A stretch of DNA of 64,000 bases, taken from Leishmania mexicana MHOM/GT/2001/U1103 (taxonomy: Eukaryota > Euglenozoa > Kinetoplastea > Trypanosomatida > Trypanosomatidae). The position numbers and the translations under genes are program-made. The stretch spans positions 534,573-598,572 of the forward strand of contig NC_018323.1 of assembly GCF_000234665.1 (NCBI RefSeq). Direction: 5' to 3'. Every line of letters begins with the position of its first letter. Position 1 is the first letter of the stretch. The notes beneath the pieces are model-generated. The model had not been told where the DNA came from. It saw nothing but the letters and a program-made list of their open reading frames with translations, and searched no databases. Shown one piece after another: positions 20,806 through 31,310 of this stretch.

Positions 20806-23555
20806 ACATGCTGAATTCCTCCCTAATACCTTCTTCTCTTCTCAGCGTGTCCATTCTACCGGAAGCAAGCCAACCAACGCATACGCACACAACGACACTT
20901 CACCCGCCCCTGCTGCACCACGGCGAGGTCCCTGTCCTCGAGGGCGGAGGCGGCAGCGTCTGCGGTGCGGGCAGTAGGGGTGGGGGCACTGCAGGTGCAT
21001 GCCGGGTGAGGTCAAAGGGGGAGTTGGCCAGAGTCAGGCCAGGGGCCTCTGGGACGCTGCACTCGGCCTGTGTGCCGTGCATCGCCCTGACTCGCCTCAG
21101 GCCGCTGCGTGCCGTAACGTGGTGCGGAGTCCCCCCCCACATGGGGGTCTCTGGCGGGCTCGATGGTGCAGGTCGGGGCGCCCGCGTCATGCTCCCGCCA
21201 CCCGTGCCGCATCCGCCCACCCGGTCGGATGCAGGGGATGCGGCATATGCCGCGCACATGCACTGTGGCGCTGGCCGGTGTGGGTCTCCTCGCGCCTTTC
21301 CCGTCCATCACTCGTGCTCCTCTGCCCCTTGCATGCCTTCCTGGATGTCATACACCGTGTGACAGCTGTGCTTGACCGCAGGTGCACGCAGCGCTCGCAC
21401 GTTCGGGCCCTGGGTCCTGCTTCCGGACGGCGTTGCTGTCTGTGCGGGTCGCTGCTGTGCGTCTGTGGCGGCGGGGGGACTCCACCCTCTCCTGAACCCG
21501 CCCGCCTCTGGCATGGCCGACTTTGCAAGCGTGCCGGCCTCGTCGTTGTGCACCAGCTCCCAATGGCCAGAGACGGGCCGGCAGCGCCGGCACTTGTGCC
21601 GCAATGCGTCGCGATGCGCCATCCTCCACCGCTGTCGGGCCGGTGCGGAGCGCCGTGAGGAGGGAGAGCGAGTGCGCGGCCGCAGCCTGTTGCCGCGGTG
21701 CCTGCGAGTGCATGGTGGCACTAAAGCACCGCGGCGGCTTCTGACTGGGTGTGCCTGCCGGCATGCCCGCATGAGAGCTGCCGAGGCAGCGCGGTGGCAC
21801 CGTGATCCGGCCTGCACACCTGCCGCCCCAAGTGCGCAAGGCGACCTCCTCGCGTGAGTGGGGAGAGTTGCAGTTGGCTGCGGTGTCGCGCACCGAAGAG
21901 TGTGCACCTCGTTCTGGGGGCACTCAGCTCGACGAACTGCTCCCGTGCGCAGTGCTCCGCCCTCCAGCTGGCGGATCGTAGTGTGGTTCGCATGATGTCT
22001 TTCGCTGTGGAGGATGTGAGGAGTGCGAGGTCATCAGCGAAGAAGGCGCGGCGTAGGCCGGGCGTCTGGATGCGCTCCGCACTCAGCCGGACCATCTCGC
22101 CTTTTCTGTTGCGGAAGCAAGCACCGGCACGACGGCAGGCTGGCGAAGCCATGAGCCGGCGAGTGTGGTGCGGGTCTACGTTGGACCTCTTCAGCGCCGT
22201 GATCTACCGGGGCAGGCGTGCGAGCGTGGAGCCGACAATCACCGTGGCTGTCTTGGTACCTTTCTGGCGCCGCACTGCGTTGTGGAGGAGCGGGCACAAG
22301 GGGCCTACAGTGGGGCCGTGAGGAGGGGGACCCAGGCTGCTGTGGCTGGGGGCCTCTCCTCCGGACGGTTGCGCAGATTGCTGGCCAGCGTTACAGGGGG
22401 GTGGTAAGACGCGGGACCATCGTTGGGGTTGTGCGCCCTCAGGAGGTGGTCGCTGTGCCCCTCTTTTCCAGGTAGCAAGGACGCGGCCGGTGGCGACGCT
22501 CTGGCTGCAGATGTTCAGCAGCGCCCTCTTGCCTTGCATCTGGAGGGCCTTGGCGCTCTCACAGTGGATTCCGTCGAGCCCCCCCCCTCCCCCGGCGGAG
22601 CGGCAGTGGCCCTGGCGGAGCGTCATATGGACCCGACCCACCGTGAATGGCTGGAAGGGTGTGGGGCTGGGTCTCAGTGGGACGCGGGATGGGGCTGCCG
22701 GGTGTCGCACCGACCTCGGCTTTTGCATCACCAATCCGTTGCCTGCTCTCTCGCGCTGTGGTGGCGGTAGCCTTGTATCATCGCTGGGGTGCCGGGCCAT
22801 ACCTCCTCCCCCCTCAAAGTGGAGAGTGGACCGGACCGCGCACGGGTCACTTGGCGCCGTGGTGGCGGTGCCCCAATCCTCGATGAGGCAACTGAGCGCC
22901 AGAGTGGCGTCCGGTGGCGCTCCCGCGGCCCCGTCTGCGCCGCGCCGGGTGGTGCGAGCTGGCGCCCACTCGCAGCATGCGAGAACTGAGCGCGACGTCG
23001 CTTGGCACCTGATGGAGAGAACTTCCCGTGTCACCAGGTCACTCCTAGGCGACACCCCCTCTCTCGCAGAATGCAGGCATGTATCGAGGGCTCGCCAAGG
23101 AGCCGGGTCCAGCCAACACCGTTCGGCGTCGGTCAGTCCAGCGCAGGCCCACGGCAGCACACAGCGCAGGTTTGGTCCGGGATTACGCTCAGCACCACCG
23201 CAACGCAGCGAAAGCCGAGACAACACGGGAGGCGGGCGCGGACGCGTGTTGAACCGTCGACACGGTTTGCGGTGAGCTGCTCCAAACTTCCTGATGGTCG
23301 CACGTCTCTGCGGCACCGCACCAGGCCTGTCCACGGACACCCAGAGCCCGCTATCCATACCCGAGGGCAGGCTGCAGTCCTTGGGGGTCCCCACGGAGAG
23401 TGGGTGCAGTGGTCACGTCGATCGAAGGACGCTTTACGATGAGCAACATACTTTGTTGCGCTACCGACAGCCTTGCTCCGCGGGTGTATCGTCCGTATGA
23501 GGACGGGCATGCAGGAAGGGAAGGTCTTCTGCGTAGCATCTGTGGCTACCATGGA
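20806..23555 (-). mobile_element. Degenerate ingi/L1Tc-like non-LTR retrotransposon (DIRE)
   Basis: On the - strand, broken frames carry several retrotransposon hallmarks in the right order. A 2A-like end, CGGAERNPGP, is at about 23202-23173 (L1Tc-type elements start their polyprotein with a 2A-like ...NPGP). A reverse-transcriptase entry block, PFTVGRVHMTLRQ, lies near 22640. It is followed by GGLDGIHCESAKAL and LLNICSQSVATGRVLATWKR (about 22580-22470). The RT catalytic box FFADDLALLTSS is near 22045, followed by LRSASWRAEHCAREQFVELS and TRCTLFG as in ingi/L1Tc. Stops and frameshifts separate these blocks and no complete endonuclease is visible, so the element is dead. The 3' part is about 21300-20806. 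It lies tail to tail with the SIDER at 20196. End positions are approximate. Confidence 0.82.
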
Positions 23556-23977
23556 TGCCGTCTCTCTGTCTCCCCTCCCCCACTGCCGTTACCCTTGCCC
23601 ACCCTCCCTTTTCCGTCCTCCTGTGCACCGCGTGACTTCTGCGCGCACACTCAACCACACAGAGAGACGATACACGGCACTCTGCTAGGTCAACCCCCTC
23701 CCGTGTCCCCCCCCCCTCTGACTTCGTTGCAGCACTGTCCATCGCACACGCGCAGTCGCTCCTATCCTCGCTGCACCTTTCTGTTTTTATCCGCTCTCTC
23801 TCCCCGTCTCCTGCGGACGGGTGTGGGGCTTGCCCGCAAGGGAGTTGTACACCCTCCCTCTCCCTCTTCGGGCCTTTCGTTCATTGCTGTCACGGCTCCC
23901 TACCGCGCGTACGCACGCGTGCGTCGCACCGCCGCTCTCCTTGGTCCTCCTCGCAGCGTCCACTCCCGCTATTCACT
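23556..23977. other. Intergenic/5'UTR region of the PAP2 gene
   Basis: C/T-rich DNA (23560-23620, 23690-23720, 23780-23880) leading to the acceptor AG at 23955-23956. No gene seen. Confidence 0.6.
23955..23956 (+). promoter_or_regulatory. Candidate trans-splice acceptor AG for the PAP2 gene
   Basis: A pyrimidine-rich run with TTGGTCCTCCTCGCAG ends 22 bases before the ATG at 23978, a typical spacing. Confidence 0.55.
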
Positions 23978-25177
23978 ATGGTAGCGCTCAGCAAGGGGTT
24001 CTACTACGCGTGGAACCAGTACCACCTGCTTGACTGGATCGTCCTGGCCATCCTGGTCCTCATCACCACGATCGTTACGATTTCGATGAAGCCGTACTGT
24101 CGAGACTTCTCGTGGAATGACACCACTATCGCGCACCCGAGCCATGCAGACACGTTTCCCGACTACTCGCTGGCACTCATGGTGATGTTTTCCGTCGCGT
24201 TTTACGTGATATTCATCTGGTACCTCGTGCGCCCGCTGCAGGAGTTCTTCGGTGAGCCGCTGGACTGGTATAGGATCGGCGGTGCTGACGCCGGCACAAG
24301 CGGCGAGGGCAGCGAGTACGCAGATGTCGACACTGTAGCGAACGCGAGGCAGCTGCGTGTCCGCGACATGCAGACTGGTCGTGGACTGGTGTATCCGTGG
24401 CTGCGTGCACAGCTCTGGTCTGTTGGAATGGAGTCCTGCGTGACAGCGGTGCTCAAACTGTACGCCGGCCGGCTTCGGCCGGACTACCTGAGCCGGCTCA
24501 AGGCAGCTGGGTACACGAGCTCGATGTCGCATCTGCCCGACCCGCAGACGAACCCTGACTACTACTGCGCCCTCATGGATGCCCACCCGGCGCTGAAGGA
24601 GGGCCGGCTATCTTTTCCATCCGGGCACAGCAGCACGTCCTTTGCGGTGTGCACAGTTCTCTCTCTCTTCTTCGTCGCCCATCTGCGGCCATTCGCGCGG
24701 CACGCCAGCTTTACCCGGCTTATTATTTGCCTGTTGCCGATCTCTGTATCGCTCGTGTGTGCGGTGAGCCGCACGCGCGACAACAAGCACCATTTTTCTG
24801 ACATCGTCGCCGGGTCGCTGATCGGGGCCGTCTCCGCCTTTCTGTCGTTCCACGGTACCTTTCGGCAGGTGGGCGGAGCGACTGGCATCTACTTTGCCCG
24901 CACCGCGATGGACATCGAGTATGATCAGTTGCGCGAGTGGAAATCACCTGGCGCCAGCGAAGGCAGCAGTGCTGGCGTGGAGATCTCTAGTCCTGGCGGC
25001 AGCAGTATGAACTACCAATCGACTAACAAGAGGGAAGAAGGCCCGCGCTGTAGGTCTGCGTCGCCGATAAACAGGATGAGCGACGCTGTCGTGACCATCA
25101 ACGACTCGGTACGGAGGCCGACAGGGCTGACGGAACGGCGGCTGAACGAGGACCCGGCGGCCGTTCCGTGGATCTAG
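23978..25177 (+). CDS. PAP2-family lipid phosphatase
   Basis: A 399-residue integral membrane phosphatase of the type 2 phosphatidic acid phosphatase / lipid phosphate phosphatase family. All three signature motifs are present: KLYAGRLRP (residues 160-168), PSGH (214-217) and SRTRDNKHHFSD (264-275). The likely catalytic residues are His217 and His271, with Asp275 supporting. About six membrane spans are visible, for example WIVLAILVLITTIVTISMK (18-36), LALMVMFSVAFYVIFIWYLV (67-86), VCTVLSLFFVAHL (226-238) and LIICLLPISVSLVCAV (248-263). The C-terminal ~85 residues are hydrophilic and Ser/Gly-rich. Expected reaction: dephosphorylation of phosphatidate or related lipid phosphates, as in the family. 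The start follows a good acceptor. Its 3' two thirds are repeated at 26935-27827. Confidence 0.93.
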   Translation: MVALSKGFYYAWNQYHLLDWIVLAILVLITTIVTISMKPYCRDFSWNDTTIAHPSHADTFPDYSLALMVMFSVAFYVIFIWYLVRPLQEFFGEPLDWYRIGGADAGTSGEGSEYADVDTVANARQLRVRDMQTGRGLVYPWLRAQLWSVGMESCVTAVLKLYAGRLRPDYLSRLKAAGYTSSMSHLPDPQTNPDYYCALMDAHPALKEGRLSFPSGHSSTSFAVCTVLSLFFVAHLRPFARHASFTRLIICLLPISVSLVCAVSRTRDNKHHFSDIVAGSLIGAVSAFLSFHGTFRQVGGATGIYFARTAMDIEYDQLREWKSPGASEGSSAGVEISSPGGSSMNYQSTNKREEGPRCRSASPINRMSDAVVTINDSVRRPTGLTERRLNEDPAAVPWI

Positions 25178-25600
25178 CCTGCACATTGATGTGTGCCCGT
25201 CGTCATGCCACGTGAGAGCTTGCGCCGGCGGTCACTGTTCCCGCTAGCGCGGCCCAACGAACAGAATCGCCGGCAACGGATGCAAGCACGCACACGCGCA
25301 ACATACAGACGTGAAGCAACGACAGCGGCTGGTGTACAAGAGAGGAAGAGGAGGGGGGGCGTGGCGAGAGCGCTTCAAGGTATCGTCGCAACACTGAGAA
25401 GGGCATGAGACGCAGCCGCTACTGGAACAACGCGAGACAGACCCTAGCGCGAACAGCGAGCATGTCGCCCGCGGACGGAGACAGAGGGCCTCCGCGCAAT
25501 GTTGATGAGGAGAGAGGGATGGGCGAACAGGCGATCCGGTGCGGGCAGCGACAGAGAAGCACAAAGGAAAACGGGAAAGCGCTCGTCTCTGTGTGTGTGT
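24285..25600 (+). repeat. Direct repeat D, copy 1 (PAP2 3' region and 3'UTR)
   Basis: Matches 26935-28250 at a constant offset of 2650, ending in (GT)5. The only visible difference is an undetermined base at 26953. Confidence 0.92.
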
Positions 25601-26731
25601 GCACACGTGGCTTCTATGAAGGCGAAACCTTTTCTACTCCAAAGGGAGGGACGAACGGTTGAGGGCTTCAAAGTGTGAGTGCGGCGTACCCCCAAAGTGA
25701 GCGTCCTAACTGCGAGTCTCGAACCTTCGCTCACGAAGAATGGATCGAGGCCATGCGATCGCCTCATCCTCGTCCTGCCGTCCCTCCCCCTCCACCCCCT
25801 CACTGCGCCTTTTCGCCTGTACGGAAACAATACCTTGGCCGCCTCCCCCCCCCGCCAGTTGCAGGACGCACGTGTGCTTGTGTACGCGTTTTGCACCTTG
25901 GGAATTTGCCGAGCCACACGCACTCATCAGCTCCCTTGGCCCCTCTCTGCTTTTCCTCCATGGTTACCTAGATCGCTGTTCTCGTGTTCACCCACTGCGC
26001 CGCTTTGCTTGTCCTTCCGACGGACATGCACACATGTATACGATGGTGAAGGCGTGCCATTGGGCAGTGAAATGCTGCCGACTATAGGCCCCGCCATCCC
26101 TCTCCCCCTCACGTCCTCCTCTCCCTCCCAACCCAGCAAGCGAGTGCGTCGGTCCGTGCGAAACATATGATTTTCTTTCGCTTCCGTTATTTCTTCCTCC
26201 TATTTCCCTGTGCACGGTTGGCTCCGAACACAACGGTGCGGCGAGATCGGAGGACGACGGCGTTTTGTTGCTGTCGTCCAGTGGCAGCGGAGACCTCTGC
26301 GCCACCCGACAACGTTACTGCAGGCCTCCGCCCTCTTTGAGAGAGGGCCCCAGCGACCTTACGCGGACCATTCTCTCTCGTGATTTCCACTCTCCGTGTC
26401 TTCAGAGCAAGTCCCCTCCGCCATCCGACCCCGCTCATGTCCCCACCCGGTGAAACGGGTGGCCCCGCACACCCGCCGGCACACACACACGCACCGCCCA
26501 GAGGTCCGATCGGCTGCAACGAATATGCTGACTCGCGTGTGGCCTCGGTGTAACTCACCGGCCCTCACCGTGGCGAGGGAAAGGGAGTACTCGCAGCCAA
26601 GCATGCCGACCTTGTAACGCCTACCTCATCCTATCTCTCCCTCTCTCTGCTCTCTTACAGGTCAGTGCGTGAGCCCCGCGACGGANAGCGCCGGTACATC
26701 TTTACAGACGCCGCCCACCCACCCCCCGATA
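25178..26731. other. Intergenic region made of repeat D end and repeat E copy 1
   Basis: PAP2 3'UTR up to 25600, then from a short (GT)n at 25591-25600 it becomes repeat E, identical to 30078-31310. It contains C/T tracts (25780-25860, 26095-26130, 26630-26660). No gene seen. Confidence 0.7.
26659..26660 (+). promoter_or_regulatory. Candidate trans-splice acceptor AG (repeat E copy 1)
   Basis: CTCTCTCTGCTCTCTTACAG, a strong pyrimidine tract and AG, 72 bases before the ATG at 26732. It duplicates the site at 31135-31136. Confidence 0.65.
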
Positions 26732-26834
26732 ATGTTCGGCCGTCGCGTCTTTGCGAGCGCACCGCTCCCACGCCATATGTGGGCGAAGATGCACATCCAA
26801 NACGCGGCCCAAGCGCAGCGCATCCTGCCCTCCT
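26732..26834 (+). pseudogene. First 34 codons of the presequence gene, cut by a gap
   Basis: It has the same start (MFGRRVFASAPLPRHMWAK) as the genes at 5777 and 31208 and is identical to the latter apart from one N. It runs into the 100-N gap. It is either the 5' end of a duplicate gene or, more likely, an uncollapsed overlap of the 31208 locus. Confidence 0.7.
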
Positions 26835-26934
26835 NNNNNNNNNNNNNNNNNNNNNNNNNNNNNNNNNNNNNNNNNNNNNNNNNNNNNNNNNNNNNNNNNN
26901 NNNNNNNNNNNNNNNNNNNNNNNNNNNNNNNNNN
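26835..26934. other. Assembly gap of 100 N
   Basis: This gap joins the start of a presequence gene to the inside of PAP2. Single N bases nearby (26687, 26801, 26953) suggest low coverage or conflicting reads. Confidence 0.97.
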
Positions 26935-27827
26935 CTGACGCCGGCACAAGCGNCGAGGGCAGCGAGTACGCAGATGTCGACACTGTAGCGAACGCGAGGC
27001 AGCTGCGTGTCCGCGACATGCAGACTGGTCGTGGACTGGTGTATCCGTGGCTGCGTGCACAGCTCTGGTCTGTTGGAATGGAGTCCTGCGTGACAGCGGT
27101 GCTCAAACTGTACGCCGGCCGGCTTCGGCCGGACTACCTGAGCCGGCTCAAGGCAGCTGGGTACACGAGCTCGATGTCGCATCTGCCCGACCCGCAGACG
27201 AACCCTGACTACTACTGCGCCCTCATGGATGCCCACCCGGCGCTGAAGGAGGGCCGGCTATCTTTTCCATCCGGGCACAGCAGCACGTCCTTTGCGGTGT
27301 GCACAGTTCTCTCTCTCTTCTTCGTCGCCCATCTGCGGCCATTCGCGCGGCACGCCAGCTTTACCCGGCTTATTATTTGCCTGTTGCCGATCTCTGTATC
27401 GCTCGTGTGTGCGGTGAGCCGCACGCGCGACAACAAGCACCATTTTTCTGACATCGTCGCCGGGTCGCTGATCGGGGCCGTCTCCGCCTTTCTGTCGTTC
27501 CACGGTACCTTTCGGCAGGTGGGCGGAGCGACTGGCATCTACTTTGCCCGCACCGCGATGGACATCGAGTATGATCAGTTGCGCGAGTGGAAATCACCTG
27601 GCGCCAGCGAAGGCAGCAGTGCTGGCGTGGAGATCTCTAGTCCTGGCGGCAGCAGTATGAACTACCAATCGACTAACAAGAGGGAAGAAGGCCCGCGCTG
27701 TAGGTCTGCGTCGCCGATAAACAGGATGAGCGACGCTGTCGTGACCATCAACGACTCGGTACGGAGGCCGACAGGGCTGACGGAACGGCGGCTGAACGAG
27801 GACCCGGCGGCCGTTCCGTGGATCTAG
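26935..27827 (+). pseudogene. Partial second copy of the PAP2 lipid phosphatase gene
   Basis: Encodes the last 296 residues of PAP2 in frame, with all three catalytic motifs intact and the same stop and 3' flank. The first ~103 codons and the upstream membrane span are absent because the copy starts at the gap edge. At the nucleotide level it looks identical to 24287-25177. Its 3' flank continues into the unique DNA leading to the gene at 29203, so the native gene order may be PAP2 followed by the 29203 gene. Interpretation: probably the same gene assembled twice; a true tandem duplicate cannot be excluded. Confidence 0.8.
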
Positions 27828-28250
27828 CCTGCACATTGATGTGTGCCCGTCGTCATGCCACGTGAGAGCTTGCGCCGGCGGTCACTGTTCCCGCTAGCGC
27901 GGCCCAACGAACAGAATCGCCGGCAACGGATGCAAGCACGCACACGCGCAACATACAGACGTGAAGCAACGACAGCGGCTGGTGTACAAGAGAGGAAGAG
28001 GAGGGGGGGCGTGGCGAGAGCGCTTCAAGGTATCGTCGCAACACTGAGAAGGGCATGAGACGCAGCCGCTACTGGAACAACGCGAGACAGACCCTAGCGC
28101 GAACAGCGAGCATGTCGCCCGCGGACGGAGACAGAGGGCCTCCGCGCAATGTTGATGAGGAGAGAGGGATGGGCGAACAGGCGATCCGGTGCGGGCAGCG
28201 ACAGAGAAGCACAAAGGAAAACGGGAAAGCGCTCGTCTCTGTGTGTGTGT
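26935..28250 (+). repeat. Direct repeat D, copy 2
   Basis: Second copy of 24285-25600. It diverges after (GT)5 at 28241-28250. Confidence 0.92.
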
Positions 28251-28261
28251 CGCCGTGTGTA

Positions 28262-28350
28262 GGTATAATATATATATGTATGTATATGTGTATATGTGTA
28301 TATATATATGTGTGTGTATATATACATGTGTATTTGTATATGTATGTATA
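28262..28350. repeat. TA/TG-rich dinucleotide repeat
   Basis: About 90 bases of alternating TATA/TATG/TGTG, very AT-rich for this GC-rich genome. A similar but shorter block lies at about 29818-29890. Confidence 0.85.
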
Positions 28351-29106
28351 TGTAGTGTACGCCCACAAGACGTGCCTGTGCGTATCATGGCGTTTTTTCT
28401 TTTTGCGAGGGCAATGCCTGTCATGTCTGCATGTGTAATGGCGTGCACTCAAGCCGCGCACCTGCCTCGGCTCGGACTAGACGCGAAGGGGACAAGAAGC
28501 TCCTGCACGTGCACCTGTGTCACCGTATGTACCCTCACGGCGTTGAAGGCGTACGAATGCGTTTGGTATGTGCTCCTAACACGTTTTTTTTTTGTGCGGT
28601 CGTGGGCTTGTGTGCATGTTGGGGTGCGTGCCTCCTCTCAGCGGACCTTCCCTTCCGCTGTCTCGGGGTAGAGTCGCCTCAATCCTCGACAAGCGGCCAC
28701 ATCATGTACACTCCACAAAGACAGACAGACACCCATGATGTGGACTATGGGGAAGCACTTTTCAGCGTCTCCTCTCGTGTCGTGTCTCTATCACTTTGCC
28801 TGTCATGGTAATCTCCGCATCATGCCGCGGCGCCGCTGTCTGTCTGTATGAGCTGCCCTCGTCCCTCCCCCTCACCCATCCAACACCACTACCCCCGCCA
28901 AACACACACACACACACACACATGCCTCCACTTGTCGATGTTCATCCTCCCACTCGCACCACGGCGAACTCCGTCACCCCACCTAGATGAACGGAAGCGC
29001 TCATACACACAATCGCATAGGCACGTCGTACATAAGCCATTCTCCCTTTTCTGCGTTGTCTGCGCGTTCGACTTCGTTATTCTATGTCTGTTTGTGGCGG
29101 TTTTAC

Positions 29107-29108
29107 AG
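29107..29108 (+). promoter_or_regulatory. Candidate trans-splice acceptor AG for the gene at 29203
   Basis: A T-rich tract (TTCTCCCTTTTCTGCG through TGGCGGTTTTACAG) ends 95 bases before the ATG. This excludes the in-frame upstream ATG at 28987 as the start. Confidence 0.65.
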
Positions 29109-29202
29109 CCCCAAGTCGCCGGAGACGGACACCTCACATGCCCACACGTTGTCGGGCTGCGCACGTCCATCTTGTACGAAGCAGATCGCCACGTGCTGCA
29201 CA

Positions 29203-29469
29203 ATGGCATCTCGAGCAAGCCTTTTATCCCTGGCGTGCGTTGGGATAGCCATCGTGATTCTCCTAGTGTGCGCACAGTCTGTCGTTGCACAAGGCGACGA
29301 GCCCAGCGCTGCCTTCTCGCAACAAGGAGCGCCTGAGTCCGAGAAGGACCAGCACCTGCTGCGCCTGGTGGTCATCCTCCTTCCAGTCATGTTCGTGTTA
29401 TGGTTCATTCTGTGCATCATCTTAGCGTATATCTACATTTGTGTGTGCCCCAAGTATTACGCCAAGTAG
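29203..29469 (+). CDS. Small membrane protein with signal peptide and one further TM
   Basis: 88 residues. Residues 1-30 form a signal peptide or anchor (LLSLACVGIAIVILLVCAQ followed by VVAQG). Next come ~20 hydrophilic residues (GDEPSAAFSQQGAPESEKDQ) and a second strong hydrophobic span (LLRLVVILLPVMFVLWFILC, continuing IILAYIYICV), ending CPKYYAK. This suggests a secretory-pathway or plasma-membrane type I protein with a very short exposed segment. The start at 29203 was chosen because it follows the acceptor at 29107-29108. An ATG at 29138 opens a short overlapping upstream frame. No family recognised, but the topology is too regular for chance. Confidence 0.7.
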   Translation: MASRASLLSLACVGIAIVILLVCAQSVVAQGDEPSAAFSQQGAPESEKDQHLLRLVVILLPVMFVLWFILCIILAYIYICVCPKYYAK

Positions 29470-31207
29470 GGAAGCCTCGAAGGGCAGAGCTACGAGTCTG
29501 TGATGACGGCGCGGCATCCCAGCCCTTTGTTTTCTTGCTGCCGTGAGCTTTCTGGCGAACTCACGACCGGTCTTACCCCCCTTTCTTCGCAGACCCCTCC
29601 CCCGTGGGGAGGAAGGCGCCATCCTGTATCTCTGTGTGTGTGTGTGTGTTGGCGGTACTGTTTGCTTGGCTTCCGATGTCACTGTCTCTACCACGCCAGG
29701 CACTCTCTTCTCTCTCGTTCTCCCCACCCCCACCCCACCTTCCTTTTGCTTTTCTTTCACCCTTGCTCTCCAGCGCTTGCGATGCGTGAAACAAAGCGGA
29801 AAGACGGCATGCACATGTCTATGCGTACATATGTATGTATGCATATGTGTATATCTATATAAATGCGTATATGTGTATATACGTATGTGTATTTTACTCT
29901 GAAGGAGGCCGGCCGGTCTTTTGCCTTTTTTTTCTCTCTACGGGGGGCACCACTTCGTTGTCTACCATGTGCACAGCTTTACCATTCCTTTCTCTTGTTC
30001 TGTAATCGATATATCACACCCCCCCCCATCTCCGTCCCCGACTCTCTCTCTGCCTCTGTGTGTGTGTGTGTGTGTGTGCACACGTGGCTTCTATGAAGGC
30101 GAAACCTTTTCTACTCCAAAGGGAGGGACGAACGGTTGAGGGCTTCAAAGTGTGAGTGCGGCGTACCCCCAAAGTGAGCGTCCTAACTGCGAGTCTCGAA
30201 CCTTCGCTCACGAAGAATGGATCGAGGCCATGCGATCGCCTCATCCTCGTCCTGCCGTCCCTCCCCCTCCACCCCCTCACTGCGCCTTTTCGCCTGTACG
30301 GAAACAATACCTTGGCCGCCTCCCCCCCCCGCCAGTTGCAGGACGCACGTGTGCTTGTGTACGCGTTTTGCACCTTGGGAATTTGCCGAGCCACACGCAC
30401 TCATCAGCTCCCTTGGCCCCTCTCTGCTTTTCCTCCATGGTTACCTAGATCGCTGTTCTCGTGTTCACCCACTGCGCCGCTTTGCTTGTCCTTCCGACGG
30501 ACATGCACACATGTATACGATGGTGAAGGCGTGCCATGGGCAGTGAAATGCTGCCGACTATAGGCCCCGCCATCCCTCTCCCCCTCACGTCCTCCTCTCC
30601 CTCCCAACCCAGCAAGCGAGTGCGTCGGTCCGTGCGAAACATATGATTTTCTTTCGCTTCCGTTATTTCTTCCTCCTATTTCCCTGTGCACGGTTGGCTC
30701 CGAACACAACGGTGCGGCGAGATCGGAGGACGACGGCGTTTTGTTGCTGTCGTCCAGTGGCAGCGGAGACCTCTGCGCCACCCGACAACGTTACTGCAGG
30801 CCTCCGCCCTCTTTGAGAGAGGGCCCCAGCGACCTTACGCGGACCATTCTCTCTCGTGATTTCCACTCTCCGTGTCTTCAGAGCAAGTCCCCTCCGCCAT
30901 CCGACCCCGCTCATGTCCCCACCCGGTGAAACGGGTGGCCCCGCACACCCGCCGGCACACACACACGCACCGCCCAGAGGTCCGATCGGCTGCAACGAAT
31001 ATGCTGACTCGCGTGTGGCCTCGGTGTAACTCACCGGCCCTCACCGTGGCGAGGGAAAGGGAGTACTCGCAGCCAAGCATGCCGACCTTGTAACGCCTAC
31101 CTCATCCTATCTCTCCCTCTCTCTGCTCTCTTACAGGTCAGTGCGTGAGCCCCGCGACGGAAAGCGCCGGTACATCTTTACAGACGCCGCCCACCCACCC
31201 CCCGATA
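29470..31207. other. Intergenic region containing repeat E copy 2
   Basis: 29470-30077 is unique, with GT and TATA-type dinucleotide blocks (29635-29650, 29818-29890, 30057-30078). 30078-31207 is repeat E. No supported gene. Confidence 0.65.
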
Positions 31208-31310
31208 ATGTTCGGCCGTCGCGTCTTTGCGAGCGCACCGCTCCCACGCCATATGTGGGCGAAGATGCACATCCAAAACGCGGCCCAAGCGCAGCGCATC
31301 CTGCCCTCCT
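30078..31310 (+). repeat. Repeat E, copy 2
   Basis: Matches 25601-26834. It continues into the complete presequence gene, so this is the likely native copy. Confidence 0.92.
31135..31136 (+). promoter_or_regulatory. Candidate trans-splice acceptor AG for the gene at 31208
   Basis: A long C/T tract (31101-31132) ends in TTACAG, 72 bases before the ATG. Confidence 0.7.

Larger units (their letters stand above)
25601..26834 (+). repeat. Repeat E, copy 1 (intergenic DNA and start of the presequence gene)
   Basis: Matches 30078-31310, with one extra T near 26058-26060 and two undetermined bases (26687, 26801). It ends exactly at the third gap. The part from ~26046 to ~26639 has a third copy at 52706-53298. 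Confidence 0.92.
27828..29202. other. Intergenic region with an AT-rich dinucleotide repeat
   Basis: PAP2 3'UTR, an AT/GT dinucleotide block (about 28262-28350), T-rich tracts and a (CA)n at about 28904-28921. No supported gene until 29203. Confidence 0.6.

Noticed and set aside
20409..21362. 317-codon + strand frame across SIDER and retroelement
   Set aside because: Runs through two non-coding repeats in opposite orientation; low-complexity Gly/Ala/Arg protein without motif.
28262..28350. TATATA-rich block considered as a promoter
   Set aside because: Leishmania protein-coding genes have no TATA-driven Pol II promoters in such positions; it is a dinucleotide repeat.
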